This document shows, piece by piece, positions 1-7,129 of a stretch of DNA of 52,292 bases; position 1 is the first letter of the stretch; every line of letters starts with the position of its first letter. The notes below the pieces were generated by a model. It had not been told where the DNA came from, searched no databases, and saw nothing but the letters and a program-made list of their open reading frames with translations. Made by a program: the position numbers and the translations under genes. The DNA is from Trichococcus ilyis. Its GTDB lineage: Bacteria; Bacillota; Bacilli; Lactobacillales; Aerococcaceae. Where the stretch lies: positions 1 to 52,292 of the forward strand of contig NZ_FNYT01000022.1 of assembly GCF_900109135.1 (NCBI RefSeq), read 5' to 3'.

Positions 1-66
1 TGCAACCATTCTGCGCTTGTTCGCTCCAGTGGTCCGGAGCTAAACGCGTTCTGTCCCGCTCTCTTT
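1..66. repeat. Right half of a palindromic intergenic repeat, cut by the window edge
   Basis: These 66 bases match 12759-12824 in the same orientation with one mismatch (position 5). The other copy is complete and is a long hairpin, so this is its right half, ending in the arm GCGTTCTGTCCCGC at 46-59 and a short T run. It lies just past the stop codon of the yhgE gene on the minus strand and may help end that transcript. The left half is outside the window. Confidence 0.85.
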
Positions 67-85
67 TGCATTCATAGAGTCTTTT

Positions 86-2725
86 CTAAGCAGTTTGGGT
101 TTCCAGAGCAGCCGATTTTTCCTCGTTCTCAAAATCTTCCTGCCGCAATGATTTCCGTTTGACCGTATAAAAGAGGACAATCAGCAGATTGAAGGCGATC
201 AGGATCGTCAGCAGGATGGCCAGATCCGTGGAGATGCTGCCGCCGATGCCGAAGAGCTGCCGGTAAGCATCGATCGAATAAGTCATCGGCAGATAGGGAT
301 GGATCGCCTCGAAGAAACCGTTCGACAACTGGATCGGATAGGTGCCCCCGGATCCCGATAATTGCAGGATGAGGAAAATCAGCATCAGGAAGGAGCCGAC
401 TTTATCGAACAACAGGTTGAAGAGCATGACGATCGAGACTGACACTAGCGCAGTCAAAACGGTGACCAGCAATGTTTTGACGATCGAGGACGGCGCCAAG
501 CCGTTCACGTTCACAAGCAGCGCGACCATGATGAGGGCTTGGCAGACGCCGACAGCCGCGAGAACGGAGATTTTGCTGGCCCACCAACTGCTGCCGTTCT
601 TCGGATATTTCTGCGGAGTAAAGGTGTCGTACATCAGGTTCAGGCTGATGGCGCCGACAAAAAGGGCAACGGACATCATGTAGGGAGCCATCCCGGTACC
701 GTTGTTGGCAACAGGCGCCGTTTCGATCTGGTTGGCGACGACCGGTTCGGCCATCATCGCGTAGGTATTTTCCGTCGCATCGACTTCGTTCAGGGCGGCG
801 CTGCCTTCCAGCAGCTTGGCGCCGAGTTCGTTTGTGCCGTAGAGCAAAGTGGCAAGTCCGGCATCCAGTTGCGCTGATCCATCCGCCAATCGCCCGGAAC
901 CATCACCGATTTTTACGGCACCTTCAGCAAGCTGCTTGGTCCCGGTACTCAGCAGGCTGCCGTTTTCGACAAGCTGTGTGGTTCCGTCAGCCAGTGCCTG
1001 TGTTCCTTCTTTAAGATCCGCCGCGCCTGCTGCAAGGGTCCCAGTCCGTTCGTTCAGGGTCAGCAAGCCGGCGCTGACTTGTGTACTGCCTTCTGAAAGG
1101 CTCTGTCCGCCTGCAGCCAGTTGTTCAGACCCGGATGTGAGCTGACTCATGCCGCCAGCGAGCTTCTGGGCGCCGCTTTGTGCGCTTATGAGGGCGGTCT
1201 GCAAGGATTGGGAGCCGGCCAACAGCGTCTGGCTGGCTGCGCCGATTTGCCCAATCCGTGATACAAGCGTCGTTGCTCCCGTGTAGACATTCGCATAACC
1301 GGAAGACAGGCTACTGATGCTGTTCTGGAGTGCGGCCACTTGCTGCGTGACGGCAGAGGTATCGATTCCTCCCAATCCGGAAAGGGCGGTGAAGCCGTTA
1401 GCGATCGTTTCGATCGAACCGGCTTGTGCGCTTGAGACGGTTGCCATCTGTGAAGCAACGGCCTGGCTGACTGCAGCTTCCTGATCAGGGGTCAATTCGA
1501 CGCCGCTTTGTGCGATCGCAGTCATGATGGCTGCGGCATTCACGGATGGATCCGCCGCTGCCGCAATATTGTTCAGCTCGGCTTGGGCAGCTGCTACTGT
1601 AGCTGAGAGACCTTCCAGTTGGGACAAAGCGGTCGTCAAATCCGCCGAAAGACTGGATTGCTGCAGTTGGCTGTCAAGCGTTTCGATGCCGGTTTTCATC
1701 TGGTCGAGTCCGCCTTGCAACGCAGCCAATTTTTCCTGCTGCTCCGTGCTTGTCAGGTTTGTGCTCAACTCGTTCAGTCCGGCGGTTAAAGCTGCGCTGC
1801 CTTCTGCCAATTGGCTCATTCCGCCGTTCAAGGCATCCATGCCTGCCGAAAGGGTACGGCTGTTGGTGGCTGCATTTGAGAGTCCGCTTCTCAGCGTTGC
1901 GCTGCCGGCAGCCGTGGCAGCCGCTCCGTCACTCAGTTGGCTGATGCCTTTCTGCATGGCCGGCATGGCAGCTGTCAGCTGAGCTGTGCCTTCGTTCAAT
2001 GCCGTAGCTCCGGCATCCAACTGAGCGACACCGTCCAGATAGGTTTGCAGTCCGACCGCAAGTGTATCAGCACCGTCACTGAAGGCGAGGGAGCTGCCCG
2101 CAAGCGTTTCGAGATTTGCAGTTAAGCTTTCGCTGCCTTCCTTGATCTGGGCGGTCCCATCGCTGAGTTGCGCGCCGCCGTCAGCCGCTTGCGTCATCCC
2201 ATCCGCTACGGTCCGCAATTGATCAAAGACGGTTTCCGCATAGATGGCGGTCACTTCATCGGAGATGGTATCCTTTATTTCGTTTGCGGCCGATGCCGTC
2301 AATTTGGAGGCGATGTAACTTCTGCCTGCGCTTGTCTGGTAGGTCAGTTGCATCTGCCGGGGTGTTTCCTCCAGCAAGGTTGTTGCGTTTTCCGAGAAAT
2401 CCTCCGGGATGGTGAGGGCCATATAGTAGCTGCCATCCGCCAAACCTGCATCCGCTTCCTCCTGAGAGACAAAATCGAAGGACAAGGCATCGGATTCCTG
2501 CAAGCCGGCAACAAGCGAGTCTCCGATCGCCAAGGTTTCCTCATTATAAGAAACGGACTTGTCCTGGTTCACCACAGCCACGGGAAGGTCGGCCAGTTTG
2601 CCGTAGGGATCCCACAAGGAACTGAGGAACAGCACGGTGTAAAGGGAAGGGATCAGGCTGATCCCGAACAGGATGATCAACATTTTTTTCGTTCTGAAAA
2701 TCGATTGCCATTCTTGCTTCAACAA
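86..2725 (-). CDS. YhgE/Pip family membrane protein
   Basis: Large membrane protein of the YhgE/Pip (phage infection protein) family, which shares an ABC-2-permease-like arrangement. One N-terminal membrane segment lies at about residues 11-33. A long extracellular-type region follows, full of short repeats of the form L-x-x-G-x-x-x-L with many DG and EG pairs. About five membrane segments lie in the last 200 residues. I place the start at a TTG at 2725 (879 residues), because AGAAGGAAG sits 9 bases upstream. Reading further upstream would run into the rrf2 gene. It lies 19 bases after the Rrf2-family gene and is probably co-transcribed with it. Homologues have been linked to phage adsorption, type VII secretion loci and membrane stress. 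The exact role here is unknown. Confidence 0.9.
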   Translation of the reverse strand: MLKQEWQSIFRTKKMLIILFGISLIPSLYTVLFLSSLWDPYGKLADLPVAVVNQDKSVSYNEETLAIGDSLVAGLQESDALSFDFVSQEEADAGLADGSYYMALTIPEDFSENATTLLEETPRQMQLTYQTSAGRSYIASKLTASAANEIKDTISDEVTAIYAETVFDQLRTVADGMTQAADGGAQLSDGTAQIKEGSESLTANLETLAGSSLAFSDGADTLAVGLQTYLDGVAQLDAGATALNEGTAQLTAAMPAMQKGISQLSDGAAATAAGSATLRSGLSNAATNSRTLSAGMDALNGGMSQLAEGSAALTAGLNELSTNLTSTEQQEKLAALQGGLDQMKTGIETLDSQLQQSSLSADLTTALSQLEGLSATVAAAQAELNNIAAAADPSVNAAAIMTAIAQSGVELTPDQEAAVSQAVASQMATVSSAQAGSIETIANGFTALSGLGGIDTSAVTQQVAALQNSISSLSSGYANVYTGATTLVSRIGQIGAASQTLLAGSQSLQTALISAQSGAQKLAGGMSQLTSGSEQLAAGGQSLSEGSTQVSAGLLTLNERTGTLAAGAADLKEGTQALADGTTQLVENGSLLSTGTKQLAEGAVKIGDGSGRLADGSAQLDAGLATLLYGTNELGAKLLEGSAALNEVDATENTYAMMAEPVVANQIETAPVANNGTGMAPYMMSVALFVGAISLNLMYDTFTPQKYPKNGSSWWASKISVLAAVGVCQALIMVALLVNVNGLAPSSIVKTLLVTVLTALVSVSIVMLFNLLFDKVGSFLMLIFLILQLSGSGGTYPIQLSNGFFEAIHPYLPMTYSIDAYRQLFGIGGSISTDLAILLTILIAFNLLIVLFYTVKRKSLRQEDFENEEKSAALETQTA

Positions 2726-2744
2726 AGTCTTGCACTTCCTTCTA

Positions 2745-3224
2745 TTAATTTTCTGCGGCGAGGACGATGGCTTCCCAATCGGCAGCACCGATCCTCTCCG
2801 AACCTTCGGCCAAAAGCGATCCGAGCGTGTATTGCTGCAGGCGGGCTTTGAACTGCTGCTCCGCATCGAAGAATACCTCGAGGACTTCCTGTTTCTTGTC
2901 CCTGATTTTTTCCGCGCGCAGGAACACCTTTTCCGCCAGATTGGTCGGCCGGACAAAGCTGTGCGTCCCTTCGATTGCCTCGTAGATATGCAGCATCGTG
3001 ATCTCATCCGGCGTCCGTCTTAATTTGAAGCCGCCGTCCTTGCCCGCTTCTGAATCGACCAAGCCGGATACGACAAGGGAGCGCATCACTTTCTTCAGGT
3101 ATGAATCGGAAACGGACAGACGTTTGCTGAGGATGGCGCTCCGGATGGGGCGTTGATCGATCTGGGTCGCCAGCATGATCAGAATGCAGATGGCCTGTTC
3201 GACACCGCTTTTCATTTTCATCAT
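2745..3224 (-). CDS. Rrf2 family transcriptional regulator
   Basis: A 159-residue Rrf2-family winged-helix repressor. The helix-turn-helix spans roughly residues 28-60 and is followed by the family wing (GKDGGFKL). The only cysteine is near residue 13. The three clustered cysteines that hold the Fe-S cluster in IscR/NsrR members are absent, so it is more likely a cluster-free type. It precedes yhgE by 19 bases on the same strand and probably represses its own operon. A promoter overlapped by two 17-bp direct repeats lies immediately upstream. ATG 3224 and ATG 3221 are both possible starts; AGAAGG lies 5 and 8 bases upstream of them. Confidence 0.9.
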   Translation of the reverse strand: MMKMKSGVEQAICILIMLATQIDQRPIRSAILSKRLSVSDSYLKKVMRSLVVSGLVDSEAGKDGGFKLRRTPDEITMLHIYEAIEGTHSFVRPTNLAEKVFLRAEKIRDKKQEVLEVFFDAEQQFKARLQQYTLGSLLAEGSERIGAADWEAIVLAAEN

Positions 3225-3237
3225 TTTCGCCTTCTTC

Positions 3238-3292
3238 CGTAGATATATTTTATCCGTGGATATATTTTATCTCTTGATGGGCACCAAAGCAA
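3238..3292 (-). promoter_or_regulatory. rrf2-yhgE promoter with tandem operator-like repeats
   Basis: On the minus strand a -35 TTGCTT (3292-3287) and a -10 TAAAAT (3269-3264) are separated by 17 bases. Two direct repeats of 17 bp, differing at one base, lie head to tail at 3238-3254 and 3255-3271. The distal copy contains the -10 and the proximal copy covers the expected start site, ending right at the ribosome binding site. Binding there would block transcription, which suggests autorepression by the Rrf2 protein (inference). Confidence 0.65.
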
Positions 3293-3312
3293 GCTTTTTG
3301 TTTTTCAGAAAC

Positions 3313-3344
3313 AAAAAAAGGACAAACCGATTGCTGGTTTGTCC
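3313..3344 (-). terminator. Intrinsic terminator after hsp20
   Basis: Perfect 9-bp stem GGACAAACC / GGTTTGTCC (3320-3328 / 3336-3344). Read on the minus strand it is followed by seven T residues (3319-3313). Confidence 0.85.
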
Positions 3345-3367
3345 GGCTGTTCCTAAAACAGTTTTGG

Positions 3368-3778
3368 TCAGAAAATTTCAATTTTGCGTTTGGCCGGAGG
3401 GGTAGGTTCTTTCTTAGGCAGCACGAGATTCAGGACACCGTCGGTCAAAGTGGCGGTGATGTCGGCTTCATTGATGCCCTTCAGATAAATTTCTCTGTGG
3501 ACGGAGCCAGAAGAACGTTCTTGGCGGATGATATGGCCTTTTTCGTCTTTGTCGACCTTTTCCGATTGGCGTGTTGCTGAAATGGAGAGAATGTCGTTAT
3601 CGTAATCCACAGTGATATCCTCTTTGGCATAGCCCGGCAGATCGGCTGTCACCTGATAGTTGTCCTCGGTTTCATGGACGTCCATCTTGATGTCCTGGAA
3701 GAAACGGTTTTGGAACATCGAGCCGGTGTCTGACAGCAGGTCGAAGAAACTGTTGCTTCTGCGTAACTCATTTGACAT
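3368..3778 (-). CDS. Hsp20/alpha-crystallin family small heat shock protein
   Basis: A 136-residue ATP-independent holdase chaperone that keeps unfolding proteins soluble in the cytoplasm. The alpha-crystallin domain covers about residues 28-125, with the typical VTADLPGYAKEDI and GVLNLVLPK segments. The C-terminal I-x-I anchor is present as IEIF, the last four residues. The start ATG has a purine-rich AAAGGGG upstream. It is transcribed alone, divergently from the methyltransferase gene, and ends at the terminator at 3313-3344. I see no CIRCE element or CtsR box. A short inverted repeat TGAAC-N5-GTTCA occurs in the upstream region (about 3802-3816), which may or may not matter. Confidence 0.95.
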   Translation of the reverse strand: MSNELRRSNSFFDLLSDTGSMFQNRFFQDIKMDVHETEDNYQVTADLPGYAKEDITVDYDNDILSISATRQSEKVDKDEKGHIIRQERSSGSVHREIYLKGINEADITATLTDGVLNLVLPKKEPTPPAKRKIEIF

Positions 3779-3822
3779 TTGAAAAATCCCCTTTCTTTTT
3801 GTTGAACCTTTCGTTCACACTC

Positions 3823-3851
3823 AGTATAAACCTATGGCTTCAAAATTTCCA
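3823..3851 (-). promoter_or_regulatory. Possible hsp20 promoter
   Basis: On the minus strand there is a TATACT -10 (3828-3823) with a weak TGGAAA -35 (3851-3846) and a 17-base spacer, upstream of hsp20. The -35 match is poor, so this is tentative. Confidence 0.4.
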
Positions 3852-3994
3852 CAAAAATGAAGACGGTTCCAAAGTGGCGGGAGCGATGCTAAGGCTGAAT
3901 CCGATCGGGTTGTGTGGTAAACTGTTAGGGGAGTTTTGAGACAGTGGATGCCTCGCGCCGGGTAAACGGAGAGGCCGAGAAAGGACAGTCATAA

Positions 3995-4852
3995 ATGAAA
4001 AAAATTGAGGTGGGCAGTCTTTTTCTGCAGGAACATCGGAATCTTTTCCAGTGCCCTGTATGCAAAGGAGCTTTTGAAAAGCTGGATGGTCACAGCGTCG
4101 TCTGTGCGAATGGGCACCGGTTTGATGTATCGAAGAAAGGCACGCTGCATCTTCTGATGAAGGGCGGCCAAAACGAATACGATAAGGATATGCTGTCGAG
4201 CAGGAAAAATTTGGCTGATACCGGTTTTTTCCATCCTTTGTTGGATGCCGTATACGCCCATATCGATGATCCGGGGTCAGCAACGGTTCTCGATGTCGGC
4301 TGCGGGGAAGGGTCGCATCTGCATTATTTGACCGAAAAAGGGCTACGGGGAACAAAAATAGGCTTTGATATATCCAAAGATGCGATCCAGTTGGCAGCCG
4401 GCAATTTTTTCGCGGATGCTTTCTGGTGTGTGGCCGATCTGGCGCATTCGCCTTTTGGGGAAAATGCTTTTGATGCCATCCTGAACATCTTTTCACCATC
4501 GCATTATCTGGAATTCGATCGCGTTTTGAAACCGGGCGGGAAGGTCATCAAGGTTGTGCCGAATGCCCAATATCTGATCGAACTGCGGGAACAGTTGTAT
4601 GCGTTGGATACCACAAAAAGGGAGTACGACAATCACCAGGTGGTGGACCGTTTCTGTGATATATATCCCGAGGCAATCAAGGAAGAACTCAATTATACCG
4701 TGGAACTCGATGCCAAAAGCTATGGCTGGCTGATGGAGATGACGCCGTTGTCGTGGGGTGCTTCGGAAGCAGCACTGGCGAACGCAAAGGCGAATCCTTT
4801 GAAGTCCGTCACTGTGGCCGTCACGATTTTGGTTGCCAGTAAAGAAAACTGA
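3995..4852 (+). CDS. rlmA: rRNA (guanine-N1)-methyltransferase, RlmA family
   Basis: A 285-residue SAM-dependent methyltransferase of the RlmA/TlrB type, which methylates N1 of a guanine in 23S rRNA helix 35. The N-terminal zinc-binding module is visible as CPVCK ... VCANGHRF (Cys-x2-Cys, then Cys-x3-His, about residues 23-44). The SAM motif VLDVGCGEGSHL follows near residue 97. Length fits the family (about 270-285). Gram-positive members usually act on G748 (RlmAII) rather than G745; the sequence alone does not prove which. It stands alone between divergent hsp20 and the queG promoter. GAGAAAGGAC is a plausible ribosome binding site. Confidence 0.85.
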   Translation: MKKIEVGSLFLQEHRNLFQCPVCKGAFEKLDGHSVVCANGHRFDVSKKGTLHLLMKGGQNEYDKDMLSSRKNLADTGFFHPLLDAVYAHIDDPGSATVLDVGCGEGSHLHYLTEKGLRGTKIGFDISKDAIQLAAGNFFADAFWCVADLAHSPFGENAFDAILNIFSPSHYLEFDRVLKPGGKVIKVVPNAQYLIELREQLYALDTTKREYDNHQVVDRFCDIYPEAIKEELNYTVELDAKSYGWLMEMTPLSWGASEAALANAKANPLKSVTVAVTILVASKEN

Positions 4853-4868
4853 TTTCCGCAGGGATAGA

Positions 4869-4920
4869 AATTTGATCAAATTCCGAAAAATGTTGACACA
4901 GCGGTGTGATGTGTTATAAT
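4869..4920 (+). promoter_or_regulatory. Strong promoter with upstream 14-bp palindrome, before queG
   Basis: Near-ideal promoter: TTGACA (4893-4898), 16-base spacer, TATAAT (4915-4920). Ten bases before the -35 lies a perfect 14-bp palindrome AATTTGATCAAATT (4869-4882), a candidate regulator site. It could equally be part of the rlmA 3' end. Confidence 0.8.
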
Positions 4921-4927
4921 ACGTATA

Positions 4928-5023
4928 TCATTTTGTAGCCATTATTATCGTTTTGTTTCACAAAATGAACCAGACCAACGTATCGCATTCGCCGTGCCTG
5001 ACACCGAAACGATACGTTTTTTT
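4928..5023 (+). ncRNA. queG leader: two hairpins, the second terminator-like (attenuator or small RNA)
   Basis: The transcript expected from the promoter at 4893-4920 starts near 4927. It first forms a perfect 9-bp stem TCATTTTGT / ACAAAATGA (4928-4936 / 4960-4968). It then forms a second perfect 9-bp stem AACGTATCG / CGATACGTT (4977-4985 / 5010-5018) that runs directly into seven T residues (5017-5023). The second is a textbook intrinsic terminator 80 bases before the queG start. Either queG is controlled by attenuation or the promoter makes a small RNA of about 97 nt. I see no match to the PreQ1 aptamers I know. Confidence 0.6.
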
Positions 5024-5102
5024 GTGCGCATTTTCGCAATCTTCGGGACCGACGAATGCGCCGAGTGGTACAAAAAATACTGACTGTCAGGAGCAGGAGA
5101 AA

Positions 5103-6260
5103 ATGGATTTTGCCGCATTGAAGGCTGAAATAATAGAAGAAAGCAAAAAGCTGGGCATCGATAAGCTGGGGTTCACGACCGCCGAACCTTTCGAATACAT
5201 GCTGGAAAGCCTCAAGGAGCAGCATGCGAAGGGCCATACTGTCGGGTTTGAGCATCCGGATCTGGACGAACGGATCTATCCGGAGCGGATATTCGAAAAT
5301 CCGCAGGCAATCCTTTCGATAGCGCTGGCCTACCCGAGCAAAATGACCGAAAAAGCGGAGCGGGCACGCGGGGAGCGCCGCGGCAATTTCTCGCGCGCTT
5401 CCTGGGGGACCGATTACCATGTCATCCTCCGCGACAGGATGGAGCGCTTGATTGCCTTCATCCAGGAAAAAATTCCGGATGCCCGTTTCAAGCCGATGGT
5501 GGATACCGGAGAATTGATCGATACCGTGGTGGCGCAGCGGGCCGGGCTGGGCTTCATCGGCCGCAACGGCCTGTTGATCACACGCGAATTCGGCTCCTAT
5601 GTCTATCTGGGGGAAATCATCACGGATATCCCTTTCCCGGCGGACGAACCGGGTGTCAACGGATGCGGGGAGTGCAGGCGCTGTGTGGATTTCTGTCCGA
5701 CCGGGGCGGTCCTCGGCAACGGCCAATTGAATCCGAATATCTGCCTGTCCTACCAGACGCAGACAAAAGGGTACATGCCGGAGGAATTCCGCAAAAAAAT
5801 CGGCCATGTCATTTACGGATGCGATATCTGCCAGCAGGTCTGCCCGTATAACCGGGGCATGGATCATCATTTGCATCCGGAAATGGAGCCGGAACCGGCA
5901 AGCGTCACGCCTGTGCTGCAGCCGATGCTGACGATCTCGAACCGGGATTTCAAGGAGCAGTTCGGACATCTGGCAGGCTCGTGGCGCGGCAAGAAACCGC
6001 TGCAGCGCAACGCGGTCATCGCTTTGGCGAATTACCGCGACCGGACGGCGATTCCGGAACTGCTGCGGATGATTGAGCAGGATCCCCGGCCGGTGCTGCG
6101 CGGGACGGCGGCTTGGGCCATCGCGGAAATCGTGCGCGAGGCCAACCCGGAATTGTTGGCTTTTTTCTCCGAAAGCCTTAAAACCGAAACGGATGAAGAA
6201 ACCAAAGCTGAACTGGAGAAAGCATATCTGAAAATGCTCGGAACCAAGGAAGCAGATTAA
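5103..6260 (+). CDS. queG: Epoxyqueuosine reductase QueG
   Basis: Catalyses the last step of queuosine synthesis, reducing epoxyqueuosine to queuosine in the wobble position of tRNAs with GUN anticodons. It is a cobalamin-dependent enzyme with two [4Fe-4S] clusters. The two ferredoxin-type motifs are clear: [12 protein letters not shown] and [15 protein letters not shown]-like C-terminal repeat ([20 protein letters not shown]) follows, typical of the Firmicute type. I start at ATG 5103 (385 residues) because AGGAGCAGGAG precedes it. An open frame continues upstream to 4953, but that stretch is leader RNA with a terminator hairpin. trmL follows after 26 bases, so the two form a tRNA wobble-modification operon. 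Confidence 0.95.
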   Translation: MDFAALKAEIIEESKKLGIDKLGFTTAEPFEYMLESLKEQHAKGHTVGFEHPDLDERIYPERIFENPQAILSIALAYPSKMTEKAERARGERRGNFSRASWGTDYHVILRDRMERLIAFIQEKIPDARFKPMVDTGELIDTVVAQRAGLGFIGRNGLLITREFGSYVYLGEIITDIPFPADEPGVNGCGECRRCVDFCPTGAVLGNGQLNPNICLSYQTQTKGYMPEEFRKKIGHVIYGCDICQQVCPYNRGMDHHLHPEMEPEPASVTPVLQPMLTISNRDFKEQFGHLAGSWRGKKPLQRNAVIALANYRDRTAIPELLRMIEQDPRPVLRGTAAWAIAEIVREANPELLAFFSESLKTETDEETKAELEKAYLKMLGTKEAD

Positions 6261-6286
6261 TAGAAAATAATGAAGGAGTGTCACTA

Positions 6287-6796
6287 ATGACCAACCACAT
6301 CGTACTATTTGAACCGCAGATCCCTGCGAATACAGGCAATATCGCGCGCACTTGCGCCGCAACCAATACAACACTGCATCTGATCGAACCGTTGGGCTTT
6401 TCGACTGATGACAAACAATTGAAACGTGCCGGTCTTGACTACTGGCATGACGTGAACATCGTCCATCACGCGGATCTGGCGGCCTTCCTCGACTATCTGG
6501 GCGATCGCCAGCTGTATCTGATCACGAAGTTCGCCGACCGCATCTACAGCGAAGCTGATTTCACGAAGGACGAAGATATTTTCTTCATGTTCGGAAAAGA
6601 GACGACCGGTTTGCCTGAATCTTTCATGCAGGAAAATGCCGAAAAATGCCTGCGCATTCCGATGAATGATGAGCATGTGCGTTCCCTGAACCTTTCGAAC
6701 ACTGCTTGCATGGTCGTCTATGAAGCATTGCGTCAGCAAGGGTTCCCCAATCTGGAATTGACCCACACTTATGAGAACGATAAGCTGAAGGGATAA
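6287..6796 (+). CDS. trmL: tRNA (cytidine(34)-2'-O)-methyltransferase TrmL
   Basis: A 169-residue SPOUT-class methyltransferase that 2'-O-methylates the wobble base (C34 or cmnm5U34) of leucine tRNAs. Family motifs are visible: the N-terminal [16 protein letters not shown], the knot segment FGKETTGLP and the C-terminal [18 protein letters not shown] 6287 is chosen over GTG 6278, because AAGGAG at 6272-6277 touches the GTG but lies 9 bases from the ATG. It is downstream of queG, another wobble-modification enzyme, and probably in the same transcript. Confidence 0.95.
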   Translation: MTNHIVLFEPQIPANTGNIARTCAATNTTLHLIEPLGFSTDDKQLKRAGLDYWHDVNIVHHADLAAFLDYLGDRQLYLITKFADRIYSEADFTKDEDIFFMFGKETTGLPESFMQENAEKCLRIPMNDEHVRSLNLSNTACMVVYEALRQQGFPNLELTHTYENDKLKG

Positions 6797-6922
6797 ACGG
6801 ACCTGTACGGTTTTTCTGATAAAGTAGCAAAGTATATTGTATTTTTAATGCAGAAGTGCATCAAAGTAGGTACTCCACTAGTTAGAAAAATGTTTTGTGC
6901 ACCTAAAATGATGTCCAGCTTC

Positions 6923-7024
6923 ACGGGTTAGCCCTTCGGAAATTAGATAAATCGGTCCTATTGCGCTCTTCGATGCTCAGTCGGACCGATTTCCTAAATT
7001 TCTTTCAGGGCTGAACGAACCCGT
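6923..7024. repeat. Long imperfect palindrome between trmL and the phosphohexomutase gene
   Basis: Four nested pairs make a hairpin of about 100 nt: ACGGGTT/AACCCGT (6923-6929/7018-7024), AGCCCT/AGGGCT (6930-6935/7007-7012), GAAATT/AATTTC (6939-6944/6997-7002) and AAATCGGTCC/GGACCGATTT (6949-6958/6983-6992). They are separated by small internal loops. There is no T run straight after it. It occupies most of a 333-base gene-free stretch (6797-7129) and resembles a mobile palindromic element or a structured RNA. No second copy was noticed in the window. Confidence 0.6.
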
Positions 7025-7040
7025 TCCGCTTTTCTTTATC

Positions 7041-7076
7041 GGCCGAAAGCAAAAAAAGCTTCGGTCGTCTTTTTTT
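7041..7076 (+). terminator. Terminator-like hairpin
   Basis: GGCCGAAAGC and GCTTCGGTC (7041-7050 / 7058-7066) pair with one bulge around an A-rich loop. A run of T residues (7070-7076) follows. It probably ends the queG-trmL transcript. Confidence 0.65.
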
Positions 7077-7092
7077 ATGCTCAGTGAATGGG

Positions 7093-7098
7093 TATAAT
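7093..7098 (+). promoter_or_regulatory. -10 element for the phosphohexomutase gene
   Basis: Consensus TATAAT 32 bases before the start codon. The matching -35 region is only the T run of the preceding terminator, so it is weak. Confidence 0.5.
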
Positions 7099-7129
7099 GG
7101 AAGTACCGTAAAATCGAAAAGGGGATGGA

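Noticed and set aside
86-2725. Phage receptor or defence locus around yhgE
   Set aside because: The family name (phage infection protein) comes from one homologue. No phage, toxin or defence genes lie nearby.
4928-5023. PreQ1 riboswitch before queG
   Set aside because: The sequence lacks the conserved PreQ1-I and PreQ1-II cores, and queG is a late-step gene. It is described instead as an unclassified leader.
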